DNA of 23,983 nucleotides, taken from NCBI GenBank assembly GCA_903909415.1, contig CAIVVS010000053.1:1-23983 (forward strand), read 5' to 3'. A program made the translations under genes and the position numbers. Source of the stretch: an uncultured Pseudomonadota bacterium (GTDB lineage: Bacteria; Pseudomonadota; Gammaproteobacteria; Burkholderiales; SG8-39). The notes below the pieces were generated by a model. It searched no databases and was not told the origin of the DNA. It saw nothing but the letters and a program-made list of their open reading frames with translations. Positions 8,235 to 15,616 of this stretch are shown one piece after another (the stretch's first letter is position 1; each line of letters starts with the position of its first letter).

Positions 8235-8253
8235 ATTAACCCATGAGGTTAAT
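8235..8253. promoter_or_regulatory. Perfect operator-like palindrome in the toxin-antitoxin promoter
   Basis: ATTAACC (8235-8241), spacer CATGA, GGTTAAT (8247-8253): a perfect 7-bp inverted repeat. It covers the predicted transcription start of the promoter at 8204-8232. Helix-turn-helix antitoxins commonly bind such a site to repress their own operon, so the HigA-like protein encoded downstream is the obvious candidate ligand. Its position in the gap between divergent operons means it could also influence hsdR transcription; that part is inference. Confidence 0.7.
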
Positions 8254-8355
8254 CCACAATCCGCCTCCGAGCAAACTGCCGGCCCGTGCCGCCAGTTTGG
8301 TGGTGCCCGCTTTTGCTTCCCGGCCTGGTCGGGCAACGCCTTCGGGGCCGGCGCT

Positions 8356-8691
8356 GTGCTGATCGGTTTCGAGGATGAACGGTCGCAGAAGCTGTTCAAT
8401 TCGGACAAGGCGCTTGTGCGGGCCTTTGGCCCGAAAGACGCCAAGTTGATCAGGCAGCGGCTGGATGACCTCCGCGCCGTGGCGACGCTGGAGGCGGCCA
8501 GGGCGCTGCCGGGCAAGCTGGAGGAGTTGAGTGCCGACCGCAAGGGGCAATTCTCCATGCGGCTGGTCGGTGGGATGCGATTGATTTTTCGTCCGACCGA
8601 GCAGCCGCCGGCGAAGAAGGCCGACGGCGGCATCGACTGGAAGCAGGTGAAGGCCATCACGATCATTGAAGCAGGGGACTACCATGACTGA
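8356..8691 (+). CDS. HigB-like (RelE/ParE superfamily) toxin
   Basis: A 111-residue basic protein resembling the HigB plasmid-killer toxins. Family features are the start FEDERSQKLFNS, the helix ALVRAFGPKDAKLIRQRLDDL, the segment ALPGKLEELSADRKGQFSMRL, and the strand GMRLIFRPTE, ending with a strand KAITIIEAGDYHD. HigB toxins cut mRNA on the ribosome. The start is a GTG at 8356 (VLIGF), since no better in-frame start exists and family members begin just before this region; the ribosome site is weak. The C-terminal part has an extra loop (EQPPAKKADGGIDWK) relative to minimal HigB. The stop overlaps the antitoxin start (8684-8691). Toxin-first order is typical of higBA modules. Confidence 0.82.
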   Translation: MLIGFEDERSQKLFNSDKALVRAFGPKDAKLIRQRLDDLRAVATLEAARALPGKLEELSADRKGQFSMRLVGGMRLIFRPTEQPPAKKADGGIDWKQVKAITIIEAGDYHD

Positions 8692-9787
8692 CATGCAATG
8701 GAGCTATTCCCCGAGTACCGTCAGCGCTCCCGGCGCAACCTTGCAGGAGCTGCTGGACGAGCGGGGGATGAACCAGAAGGAACTGGCGGCGCGCACCGGC
8801 CGCCCCGTCAAGACGATCAACGAGATCATCAGGGGCAAGGCGCAAATCACGCCAGAAACGGCCGTGCAGCTCGAACGCGCCCTTGGCCTGCCCGCGACGT
8901 TCTGGAACGAGCGCGAGGCCCACTATCGCGGCTACCTTGCGCGCGTCGAGGCGGACCAGGCCGCCCTGAAATGGTTGGGCTGGCTGGACGAGCTTCCACT
9001 CAAGGAAATGATGGAAGCAGGCGTACTGCCGCGGACGCGGTTGTCCGCGTCGAATAGGCGTGGATTGCTCGATGCCTGCCTGCGATTCTTTGGCGTCGCG
9101 AGCCCGGAAGACTGGCGGAAGGTGTACCAAAAGCCTCAGACCGCCTACAAGCGGTTCATGGCAGACAAGAGTGATCCTGGTGCTGTAGCGGTCTGGCTAA
9201 GGCAAGGCGAGCTCGAGGCACAGAAACTCGACTGCGCGGCGTTCAACCGGGCCGGATTCAAGGTTGCACTGGACGAGATTCGCGGCCTGACTTGCGTGGC
9301 GCCCGAAGAGTTCTTGCCGAGGCTGACCAAGCTCTGTGCTCAAAACGGGGTCGCGCTTGCATTGGTGCCAGCCATCCCACGGGCGCATGTGGCTGGAGCT
9401 TCGCGTTGGATCAACAAGCGTGCGTTGATCCAGCTTTCACTTTACGGTAAATGGAATGACCGCTTCTGGTTCACCTTGTTTCATGAGGCGGGTCACATTC
9501 TTCTTCACGAGCGAGACGAAGTATTTCTTGATGACTTTAGCGACGCGCACAGAAAGAATCACTTTGAGCGCGAAGCCGACGAATTTGCTGCCAATCACCT
9601 AATCCCCGAGGGGAATGCGCAAATGCTTCGGACACTTCGTTCCGAAGTGTCGATCAGGGAATTCGCCAAACGAATTGGAATTCACCCAGGCATCGTGGTT
9701 GGTCGCCTGCAGCACGAGGGAATCCTGCCTTTTGGCACCCTTAACCACTTGAAAGAGCGCTATGCGTGGGCCAACGAGCGCAAATAG
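8684..9787 (+). CDS. HigA-like antitoxin fused to an ImmA/IrrE-type metallopeptidase domain
   Basis: A 367-residue two-domain protein. Residues about 18-71 are an XRE-type helix-turn-helix (LQELLDERGMNQKELAARTG) of the HigA kind, with the family-typical ALGLPATFWNEREAHYR after it. Residues about 215-310 form an ImmA/IrrE (COG2856-like) zinc peptidase: FHEAGHILLHE gives HExxH at 267-271 and FEREADEFA supplies the third ligand near E297. The antitoxin should neutralise the HigB-like toxin and repress the promoter through the palindrome at 8235-8253; the peptidase may control its own or a partner's stability. The ATG at 8684, with AGGGG (8673-8677) upstream, is preferred over a TTG at 8666. The second half of the gene is visibly less GC-rich than the neighbours, suggesting horizontal transfer. 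All zinc ligands are present. Confidence 0.88.
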   Translation: MTDMQWSYSPSTVSAPGATLQELLDERGMNQKELAARTGRPVKTINEIIRGKAQITPETAVQLERALGLPATFWNEREAHYRGYLARVEADQAALKWLGWLDELPLKEMMEAGVLPRTRLSASNRRGLLDACLRFFGVASPEDWRKVYQKPQTAYKRFMADKSDPGAVAVWLRQGELEAQKLDCAAFNRAGFKVALDEIRGLTCVAPEEFLPRLTKLCAQNGVALALVPAIPRAHVAGASRWINKRALIQLSLYGKWNDRFWFTLFHEAGHILLHERDEVFLDDFSDAHRKNHFEREADEFAANHLIPEGNAQMLRTLRSEVSIREFAKRIGIHPGIVVGRLQHEGILPFGTLNHLKERYAWANERK

Positions 9788-9805
9788 ACGGTTGTATAAC
9801 CCGCT

Positions 9806-10798
9806 CTAGTCGTTCTTCGCCGCCGAGGCGCGCGCCGCAGGCTGCCAGCGGCGCGCTTCGGCGGCCACGTACTCCGTGGTTCGCGCCAGGTCCAGGTCGG
9901 GGAACTCGAAGCCCTCGGGCTGCAGCCGCTCGCGCGTGTCCGGGGCCTGCATCGCCTTGCGGATCTCGCGGTTCAGGCTCTCGGCCACCGCCTCGGGCAG
10001 CTTCGCCGGGCCGGCGACGCCGAACCAGGTGATGCCGGTCAGGTCGGGGTAGCCCAGCTCGGTGAAGGTCGGCACCTCGGGCATGGTCGGGATGCGCCGG
10101 CTCGCGGTGGTCGCCAGCGCGCGCACCTTGCCCGCGCGCAGCTGCGGCCCCAGCACCGCGATGGTCAGCGGCCCGAGCTGCACGTGGCCGGCGACCAGGT
10201 CGGCGACCGCCGGGCCGGAGCCCTTGTAGGGGACGTGCGACAGCTGCACGCCGGCGAGCTGTCCGAACAGCGCGGCGATGATGTGCCCGTGCGTGCCGCT
10301 GCCGGGCGTGCCGTAGCTCACCGTCCCGGGCCTGGCCTTCGCCAGCGCGACCAGGCCGGCGAGGTCGCGTACCTCCGCCAGCGCCGGACCGACGCCCATC
10401 GCCGTGGGCGGGCCGCCGAGGATGGCGATGTGGGTGAAGTCGCGCAGCGTCTCGTACGGGGTCTTCTGCACCACCGGGGCGATCACCTGCGAGGCGAGGC
10501 TGGAGATCAGCAGCAGGTAGCCGTCCGGCGCGGCGCGTGCCACCAGCTCGGATCCGATCACCCCGCCCGCGCCGGGACGGTTCTCGGCGATCACCGGCTG
10601 GCGGTAGGCATCGGACAGTTTCTGCGCGACCAGGCGCGACAGCGTGTCGGTGGTGCCACCCGGGGTGAACGGGGCGACCAGGCGCAGCGGGCGCGAGGGC
10701 CAGGCCTGCGCCATCGCGTCGGCCGCGCCCAGCAGCAGCGTGCAGGCCATGGCCACTATTGCCACGGGCAGGGCGCCCGCGCGGGGATTCGCTCTCAT
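9806..10798 (-). CDS. Bug-family (TctC-type) periplasmic solute-binding protein
   Basis: A 330-residue secreted protein. The signal peptide spans about residues 1-31, with likely cleavage around AMA-QA. Mature hallmarks are WPSRPLRLVAPFTPGGTTDTLSR, PVIAENRPGAGGVIGSELV, APDGYLL, and HVPYKGSGPAVADLVAGHV. It would bind a small organic acid or related ligand in the periplasm. AAAGGAGG precedes the ATG at ideal distance. The gene starts 16 bases after the stop of the haem-oxygenase-like gene, so the two form one minus-strand operon; a link between the bound ligand and that enzyme is plausible but unproven. It converges on the antitoxin gene, with only 18 bases between the two stop codons and no terminator hairpin visible in that gap. 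No transporter membrane subunits are nearby. Confidence 0.92.
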   Translation of the reverse strand: MRANPRAGALPVAIVAMACTLLLGAADAMAQAWPSRPLRLVAPFTPGGTTDTLSRLVAQKLSDAYRQPVIAENRPGAGGVIGSELVARAAPDGYLLLISSLASQVIAPVVQKTPYETLRDFTHIAILGGPPTAMGVGPALAEVRDLAGLVALAKARPGTVSYGTPGSGTHGHIIAALFGQLAGVQLSHVPYKGSGPAVADLVAGHVQLGPLTIAVLGPQLRAGKVRALATTASRRIPTMPEVPTFTELGYPDLTGITWFGVAGPAKLPEAVAESLNREIRKAMQAPDTRERLQPEGFEFPDLDLARTTEYVAAEARRWQPAARASAAKND

Positions 10799-10814
10799 CG
10801 CTTGCCTCCTTTGG

Positions 10815-11504
10815 TCACCGCAGGGACTGCGCGTGCTCCCAGATCTCGTCGTACATCAGCTTGCGGATCACGTTCGACTGGCGCGCGGTCTCCAGCACCA
10901 GGGCGCGCTCCGCGTCGGTCTTCACGAAGCGCTCGAGGATGTCGATGCCGGTGGCGCTGTGGTCGCCGTCGGCGGTGTCGTGCACGGTGAAGAAGGCGAC
11001 CTCATCCTCGCTCAGGCCGAATTTCGCCTTCAGCGCCCGGGCGATGCGCCCGGACGAGCCGGGCACCTGCGCCTCGCCCACCAGCATGGACGCGGACACG
11101 CCCTCGATGAAGCGGCTGCAGGTATCGGACAGGAACAGCCGCAGCCCGAGCGCGCTGGGGCAGTACTCGACCGACCACATTTCCTCCTCGCTGATGCCGA
11201 TGGCCTTCGCGTAGGCGAGGTAGAGCTTGTAGTGGCCGACGCCGTTGGCGTAGATGCGGCCGGTGGCTTCCTCGTAGGCGACCTCGGCGATGCGCTCGCG
11301 CCAGGCCGGGTCCGGGCAGGAGACGTACAGCCTGCCGTGGTAGTTGTGGTTGTGCAGCGGGATGATGCTGAGCTGGCGGCAGATGTGGCGCAGCTGCTCC
11401 AGGTTCAGGTCGGCGCTCTCCAGCGCCTGGTACAGGGCGTGCGCGCTGCGGCCGCTCGCCTTGTTCATCTCCTTGATCCGGCGCAGTACTTCGGCTGAAT
11501 CCAT
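10815..11504 (-). CDS. Haem-oxygenase-like (TenA/PqqC superfamily) iron-containing redox enzyme
   Basis: A 229-residue soluble, mostly helical protein resembling the iron-containing redox enzyme or HDO group within the haem-oxygenase-like fold. Candidate metal ligands are visible: E78/E79 in AYEEATG and H91 in VGHYKLYL, E134 in SRFIEGVSA, and the cluster H175, D179, H182 in FFTVHDTADGDH. The H-x3-D-x2-H spacing fits diiron oxidases of the CADD/UndA/BesC type. Such enzymes use oxygen on amino acids, fatty acids or similar substrates; the substrate here is unknown. The ATG at 11504 is chosen because a purine-rich GGGAGG site precedes it; the frame remains open upstream to 11567 without support. 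The next gene, 16 bases on, encodes a Bug solute-binding protein. A PqqC-like or TenA-like role is an alternative. Confidence 0.75.
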   Translation of the reverse strand: MDSAEVLRRIKEMNKASGRSAHALYQALESADLNLEQLRHICRQLSIIPLHNHNYHGRLYVSCPDPAWRERIAEVAYEEATGRIYANGVGHYKLYLAYAKAIGISEEEMWSVEYCPSALGLRLFLSDTCSRFIEGVSASMLVGEAQVPGSSGRIARALKAKFGLSEDEVAFFTVHDTADGDHSATGIDILERFVKTDAERALVLETARQSNVIRKLMYDEIWEHAQSLR

Positions 11505-11608
11505 GCTCCCTCCCCCCGTTGGATGCCGGCGCGCGACGGAATGCTGCCGGGCACGCTGCCGGATCATGGTACCGCGCTGCGGTCGCGCGGTGGAGGCGGG
11601 GCGGGAAC

Positions 11609-11633
11609 CCGCCGCGGCAGGGCGCCGCGGCGG
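11609..11633 (-). terminator. Strong GC hairpin after the secreted MBL hydrolase gene
   Basis: CCGCCGCGGC (11609-11618) and GCCGCGGCGG (11624-11633) form a perfect 10-bp stem with a 5-base loop, starting 12 bases after the stop codon at 11646. No T-run follows on the minus strand, so it is a weak match to an intrinsic terminator. It could slow transcription or protect the mRNA end. It separates the MBL gene from the downstream same-strand pair. Confidence 0.4.
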
Positions 11634-11645
11634 TACAGCAGCGGC

Positions 11646-13172
11646 TTACTTGCCGACCATCCGCATCAGCTCGGAGTAGGGCACGACCCGGCCGTGCAGC
11701 GGCAGGATGCGCTCGGGCTTCATGCCCAGACGGTCGATGTTCTTGATCAGGCTGACGTGGTACGCGTTGGGCTGCGCGGGCGCAGGGGCATTGGGCGCGC
11801 CCGGGGTGAACAGGTCCGCCTCGACCAGCAGCTTCTCGGCCGGCAGCCAGGCCATCAGGAAGGTGTCGGCGTGGTCGTTGTCCTTGATCTGGTGCAGTTC
11901 GACCGTGCGCTTGCCGTCGCTGATCACCAGCTTGTCCTTCACGCCGACGATCCTGGCCTTCTTGCCCGATTTCGCCAGCAGGTCGGGCGCGATGCGGTTC
12001 GGGTTGGCGAAGGCCTTGGCATAGAACGCCGCGGCGTTGGCATTGGTCACGATGGTCGCGCCCTGGGCCACGGCCGCGCGCAGGCCGCCCGCGTGGTCGA
12101 AGTGGTTGTGCGAGTTGACCACCTGGCGCACGCGCTTGCCCGGAACCAGCTTGTTGGCCGCGTCGAGCACCACGCTGGCGCGCGCGTCGGACAGCGGTGA
12201 CTCCACCAGGATGATGTGGTCCTTCATCTCGATGGCCACGCTGTTGTGCGAGCCGCCCGCGATGAACCACACGCCCTCGGCCACCTTCTCGGTGGTCGCG
12301 CGCTCGGTGGCGCTGGCGACGTTGGCGGGCACCGTGGCGTTCACCGGGGCGTTGGGCTTCACGTCGCTGATGGTCACGTCCAGCACCGGGCTGCCGGATT
12401 GCTTCTGCTCGATACGGGTGGGGAACCGCACGCTGCCGAAGTCGCGGTAGTTCGAGTAGGTGGTCACCACGCTGGTGTCGCCCAGCACCGCGTCCGGCAC
12501 GCGCGACTCGACCCGCTCCACGATGTAGGCGTCGTTGATGTAGGCGGTGGCGGTCATGAGGCCGGGCACCTTGAAGGACACGGCGGCCAGGCTGCGATTG
12601 CCCTCGGTGCGGAAAGCCAGCGTGGCGCCGTGCTTGGCCGCGGCCTTGAGCACGCCGTGGGGCGTGATCCACAGGTCGTGCATGCGGCCGGTCAGCGCGG
12701 CCTGGCGCGCGACCGCGGGACCGCCGGCGGCCTGCCAGGCGTGCGTCGCGGTGGCGAAGCCGCCGAATGGCGCCTCGCCCGACAGGGGCACCGCGCCGCC
12801 GCCCTTCGGCTCCGAGCGGGCGCGGGTGACTTCCTCGCCGGTGTACACGTTGTCGTAGTCCAGCTGGCGCGAGTAGCGCGAGTAGGTCAGCCTGGGCCAC
12901 GCGGCGGTGGGCACATAGGCCTGCCCGTAGGAGGCGCCCGTGCCGCTGCCCGAGTACACGAGGGTCCTGAGGCCGTCGGCGCCCATGGCCGCGGCGGCGC
13001 GTTTCAACAGCGCGGCCGCGTCGCTGGCGTCCTCGCTGGTTGCTGCGCTGGTCGCCGCATTGGCCTGGCCGGCGGCGGCCTTGGCGGGCGCGTCGGCGGC
13101 GTATGGCGTCGGCGCAAAGGCCAGCGCCAGCGCGGCGACGGACAGGCTCTTGATCATCCTGAGATGGTTCAC
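11646..13172 (-). CDS. Secreted MBL-fold metallo-hydrolase
   Basis: A 508-residue exported protein. A signal peptide covers about residues 1-26 (hydrophobic SVAALALAFA, cleavage near YAA-D). A long N-terminal domain of about 270 residues, of no recognised family, precedes a metallo-beta-lactamase domain. Its zinc motif is NSHNHFDHAGG (around residues 352-362), with later ligands in DNDHADTF, EADLF and LPLHG. The fold usually hydrolyses esters, thioesters or lactones; the substrate is not apparent. The start is a GTG at 13172 because GAGGA stands seven bases before it and the signal peptide begins directly after; an ATG at 13157 is the alternative. The frame is open far upstream, but that is the GC-rich divergent region. 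It faces a GMC oxidoreductase gene across 157 bases, possibly with shared control. Confidence 0.85.
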   Translation of the reverse strand: MNHLRMIKSLSVAALALAFAPTPYAADAPAKAAAGQANAATSAATSEDASDAAALLKRAAAAMGADGLRTLVYSGSGTGASYGQAYVPTAAWPRLTYSRYSRQLDYDNVYTGEEVTRARSEPKGGGAVPLSGEAPFGGFATATHAWQAAGGPAVARQAALTGRMHDLWITPHGVLKAAAKHGATLAFRTEGNRSLAAVSFKVPGLMTATAYINDAYIVERVESRVPDAVLGDTSVVTTYSNYRDFGSVRFPTRIEQKQSGSPVLDVTISDVKPNAPVNATVPANVASATERATTEKVAEGVWFIAGGSHNSVAIEMKDHIILVESPLSDARASVVLDAANKLVPGKRVRQVVNSHNHFDHAGGLRAAVAQGATIVTNANAAAFYAKAFANPNRIAPDLLAKSGKKARIVGVKDKLVISDGKRTVELHQIKDNDHADTFLMAWLPAEKLLVEADLFTPGAPNAPAPAQPNAYHVSLIKNIDRLGMKPERILPLHGRVVPYSELMRMVGK

Positions 13173-13329
13173 GTGGGGTTCCTCGTGGTGGGTTCGGGGT
13201 GCCTGCACGGCATGGCGCGGGCGGCAGACTGAAGCAAACGCCGGCCGGACGGTCTTCATTCCGTGCAGGACGGCCGCGTTCCCTGCTGCATGGCAGCGAC
13301 CGGGTTCGGGGCATGTAAGATTCCCGGCG

Positions 13330-14958
13330 ATGAACACAACCGCTCCCGGCCTGCAGGCCGACATCGTCATCGTCGGCGCCGGTGCCGCCGGCTGCGTGCT
13401 GGCCGCGCGCCTGTCCGAGGATCCCGCCCTCGAGGTCCTGCTGCTGGAAGCCGGCGGCGAGGACAGCAACCCGTGGATCCACGTGCCGGCGGGGTTCGTG
13501 AAGACCATCGGCAATCCGTCGGTGGACTGGCGCTTCGAGACCGGGGACGAGCCCGAACTCGCCGGCCGCCGCGTGCCGCTGCCGCGCGGCAAGGTGCTGG
13601 GCGGCACCACCGCGCTGAACGGCATGCTCTACATCCGCGGCAATCCGCGCGACTACGACGCCTGGCGCGATGCCGGCAACCCCGGCTGGGGCTGGGACGA
13701 GGTGCTGCCCTATTTCCTGCGTGCCGAGGGCAACGTGCGCGGCGCCGGCCCGTGGCATGGCGGCCAGGGGCCGCTGTCGGTATCGGACATCCCGCCGGAC
13801 GAGCTGTCCGATGCCTTCATCGCCGCCTGCGGCGAGACCGGCCATGCGGCCATCGCCGACTTCAACGGCCCGTCGCAGGAAGGCGCCGGTTACTACCAGA
13901 TGATGACGCGGCGCGGCCGGCGTGCCAGCACCGCGCGCGCCTACCTTGCCGGCGCGCGCGGCCGGCCCAACCTGCGGGTGGTGACCGGGGCGCATGCCAC
14001 GCGGCTCCTGTTCGAGGATGCGAACGGGGGCAAGCGCGCCATCGGCGTGGCTTTCGAGCAGGGCGGCGTCGCGCGCCAGGCGCTGGCGCGGCGCGAGGTG
14101 CTGGTCTGCGCCGGCGCGATTCAGTCGCCGCAGTTGCTGCAGTTGTCCGGCATCGGCCCGGCGGCGCTGCTGGCGCGCCACGGCATCAGTCCGGTCGTCG
14201 ACCTGCCCGGCGTGGGCGAGAACCTGCAGGACCACCTGCAGGTGCGCGTGATCTACCGCTGCAGCAAGCCGGTGACCATCAACGACATCCTGCGCTCGAA
14301 GTTCCGCACCGCGCTGGAAGGCGCGAAGTACCTGTTTGGCCGCACCGGCCTGCTCGCCCATGCGGTGTTCCGCAGCGGCCTGTTCGCGCGCTCGTCGCTC
14401 GCGCCCGCCGGCTGGCCCGACCTGCAGATCCATTTCGGCCTGCTGAGCTTCGACCGCGCCGGCTCGCCGCCGCATCCGTTCTCGGGCTTCACCGTGTCGG
14501 TGTGCCAGTTGCGGCCCTGGAGCCGCGGCTGGGTGCGCATCACCTCCACCGACCCGCATGCGGCGCCCGAAATCCGCGCCAATTACCTGTCCGCGCCCGA
14601 GGACTGCCGCGTGATGACCGAGGCGGTGCAGCTCGCGCGGCGCGTGGCGGGCGCGCCATCTCTGGCCGCCTATGTCGAGCGCGAGCATTCGCCGGGTGCG
14701 GACTGCGCGTCGGAAGCCGACATGCTGGAGCACGTGCGCCGCACCGCCGGCACCGTGCACCACCCGGTGGGCACCTGCCGCATGGGCAACGACGCGCTGG
14801 CCGTGGTGGACCACCGGCTGCGCGTGCGCGGCCTGCAGGGCCTGCGCGTGGTCGACGGCTCGGTGATGCCTTCTGTGAACACCGGCAACACCACCGCACC
14901 CATCGTGATGATCGCGGAGAAGGCGGCCGACATGATCCGCGAGGATCTGCGCGGCTGA
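13330..14958 (+). CDS. GMC-family FAD-dependent oxidoreductase (choline/alcohol dehydrogenase type)
   Basis: A 542-residue cytoplasmic flavoprotein. The FAD-binding motif GAGAAG is at residues 16-21 (DIVIVGAGAAGCVLAARL), followed by LLLEAGGED. GMC signature 1 is visible as GKVLGGTTALNGMLYIRG, and signature 2 as GAIQSPQLLQLSGIGP. The active site near the end has the expected His before Pro (H478 in HHPVGTCRMG) and the NTGNTTAP segment. Such enzymes oxidise primary alcohols, including choline, polyethylene glycol and related compounds, to aldehydes. The alcohol is unknown. The ATG at 13330 is selected since the FAD motif follows at the usual distance; the ribosome site is poor and no signal peptide is present. 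It is transcribed divergently from the secreted MBL hydrolase. Confidence 0.95.
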   Translation: MNTTAPGLQADIVIVGAGAAGCVLAARLSEDPALEVLLLEAGGEDSNPWIHVPAGFVKTIGNPSVDWRFETGDEPELAGRRVPLPRGKVLGGTTALNGMLYIRGNPRDYDAWRDAGNPGWGWDEVLPYFLRAEGNVRGAGPWHGGQGPLSVSDIPPDELSDAFIAACGETGHAAIADFNGPSQEGAGYYQMMTRRGRRASTARAYLAGARGRPNLRVVTGAHATRLLFEDANGGKRAIGVAFEQGGVARQALARREVLVCAGAIQSPQLLQLSGIGPAALLARHGISPVVDLPGVGENLQDHLQVRVIYRCSKPVTINDILRSKFRTALEGAKYLFGRTGLLAHAVFRSGLFARSSLAPAGWPDLQIHFGLLSFDRAGSPPHPFSGFTVSVCQLRPWSRGWVRITSTDPHAAPEIRANYLSAPEDCRVMTEAVQLARRVAGAPSLAAYVEREHSPGADCASEADMLEHVRRTAGTVHHPVGTCRMGNDALAVVDHRLRVRGLQGLRVVDGSVMPSVNTGNTTAPIVMIAEKAADMIREDLRG

Positions 14959-15082
14959 GTCGCGGTGGCAATTGGCGGGGCAGGGCATCGCCCGGGTCAA
15001 TGCAGGTGGTGGTCAACCGGCCCCGGTTTCGTCGACGATTACGGCTCCGTAGGCGGCCCGCCAGGGCCCTGCCGGAAGCAGC

Positions 15083-15111
15083 TTGCCTGCATCCGGCAAA
15101 TATGATAAATT
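15083..15111 (+). promoter_or_regulatory. Possible promoter of the copper-locus genes
   Basis: TTGCCT (15083-15088) and TAAATT (15106-15111) are 17 bases apart in a locally AT-richer stretch, just before the DUF2946-like gene. An overlapping TATGAT (15101-15106) lies only 12 bases from the same upstream hexamer. Transcription would begin within a few bases of the start codon at 15121, giving almost no leader. No convincing binding site for Fur or a copper-sensing regulator was found. Confidence 0.4.
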
Positions 15112-15120
15112 CGAAAGATC

Positions 15121-15513
15121 ATGTTCGGGAAATTGCAAATCGTATTCGCCCGGCTGGTGCTGGTCCTCGCGGTCCTGCTCCAGGTGGAAACCATTGCCCA
15201 CGCGGGCATGGGGATCCGCCATGCCGTTGAGGGTCCGAATACGGTTGAGGTTTGCACGACCGAGGGCATCAAGCGGATCGCGGTCGATGCTTCCGGCGTT
15301 GCACCGGCATCCGGCGTGCACCACGCCGAGGCGGGGGTCCAGGATCATTGTGCGGCCTGCGCCAGCCTTGGCGCCTGGTCCGGCATGCCTTCGTTCCCCG
15401 GTGCGTTCGGCGTGTCCCCGGCCGGCCCCTCGTTTTTCCCCGCCTTCCTCCCCAGACGCACCGCGACCGGCCAGTCCGACCACGCGGCGCGAGCCCCTCC
15501 CGCCCTTCGCTAG
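15121..15513 (+). CDS. DUF2946-like small secreted protein
   Basis: A 130-residue protein with an N-terminal signal or anchor segment (FARLVLVLAVLLQVETIAHA). It matches the pattern of DUF2946 proteins: a conserved strand with one Cys (VEVCTTEGIKRIAVD), a DHCAAC metal-binding-like motif, and a C-terminal A-R-A-P-P-A stretch. The family is often found beside copper-related TonB receptors, but its biochemical role is not established. The CxxC-like pair and nearby His residues suggest metal or redox work in the periplasm. The ATG at 15121 lacks a Shine-Dalgarno site; it is kept because the signal segment starts immediately after it. The TonB receptor gene follows 103 bases later. Confidence 0.7.
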   Translation: MFGKLQIVFARLVLVLAVLLQVETIAHAGMGIRHAVEGPNTVEVCTTEGIKRIAVDASGVAPASGVHHAEAGVQDHCAACASLGAWSGMPSFPGAFGVSPAGPSFFPAFLPRRTATGQSDHAARAPPALR

Positions 15514-15616
15514 ACAAGTCGCATAGATCGCGCCGTACCCCGAATTGCGGGCCGGCAGCGGATTGCCGCGCGCCGTCCATCCGGTCGCGCCCCTTGTTCT
15601 ACGAAGGAGTTGTACC

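Noticed and set aside
8666..8683. TTG start for the antitoxin
   Set aside because: The ATG at 8684 has a better-placed AGGGG and gives the common ATGA-type overlap region with the toxin.
9788..9805. Attachment site or insertion scar at the right edge of the defence block
   Set aside because: Only 18 bases lie between the two convergent stop codons, and no direct repeat matching the left edge (2546-2645) could be found by eye.
11002..15000. Antisense minus-strand open frame of over 1,300 codons across the GMC and MBL genes
   Set aside because: It runs antisense to the GMC gene and out of frame through the MBL and haem-oxygenase-like genes, is Arg/Ala/Gly-rich without domains, and results from few stop codons in GC-rich DNA.
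15091..15120. Fur box before the DUF2946-like gene
   Set aside because: The AATATGATAAATTC stretch matches the Fur consensus only loosely, with no symmetric counterpart.
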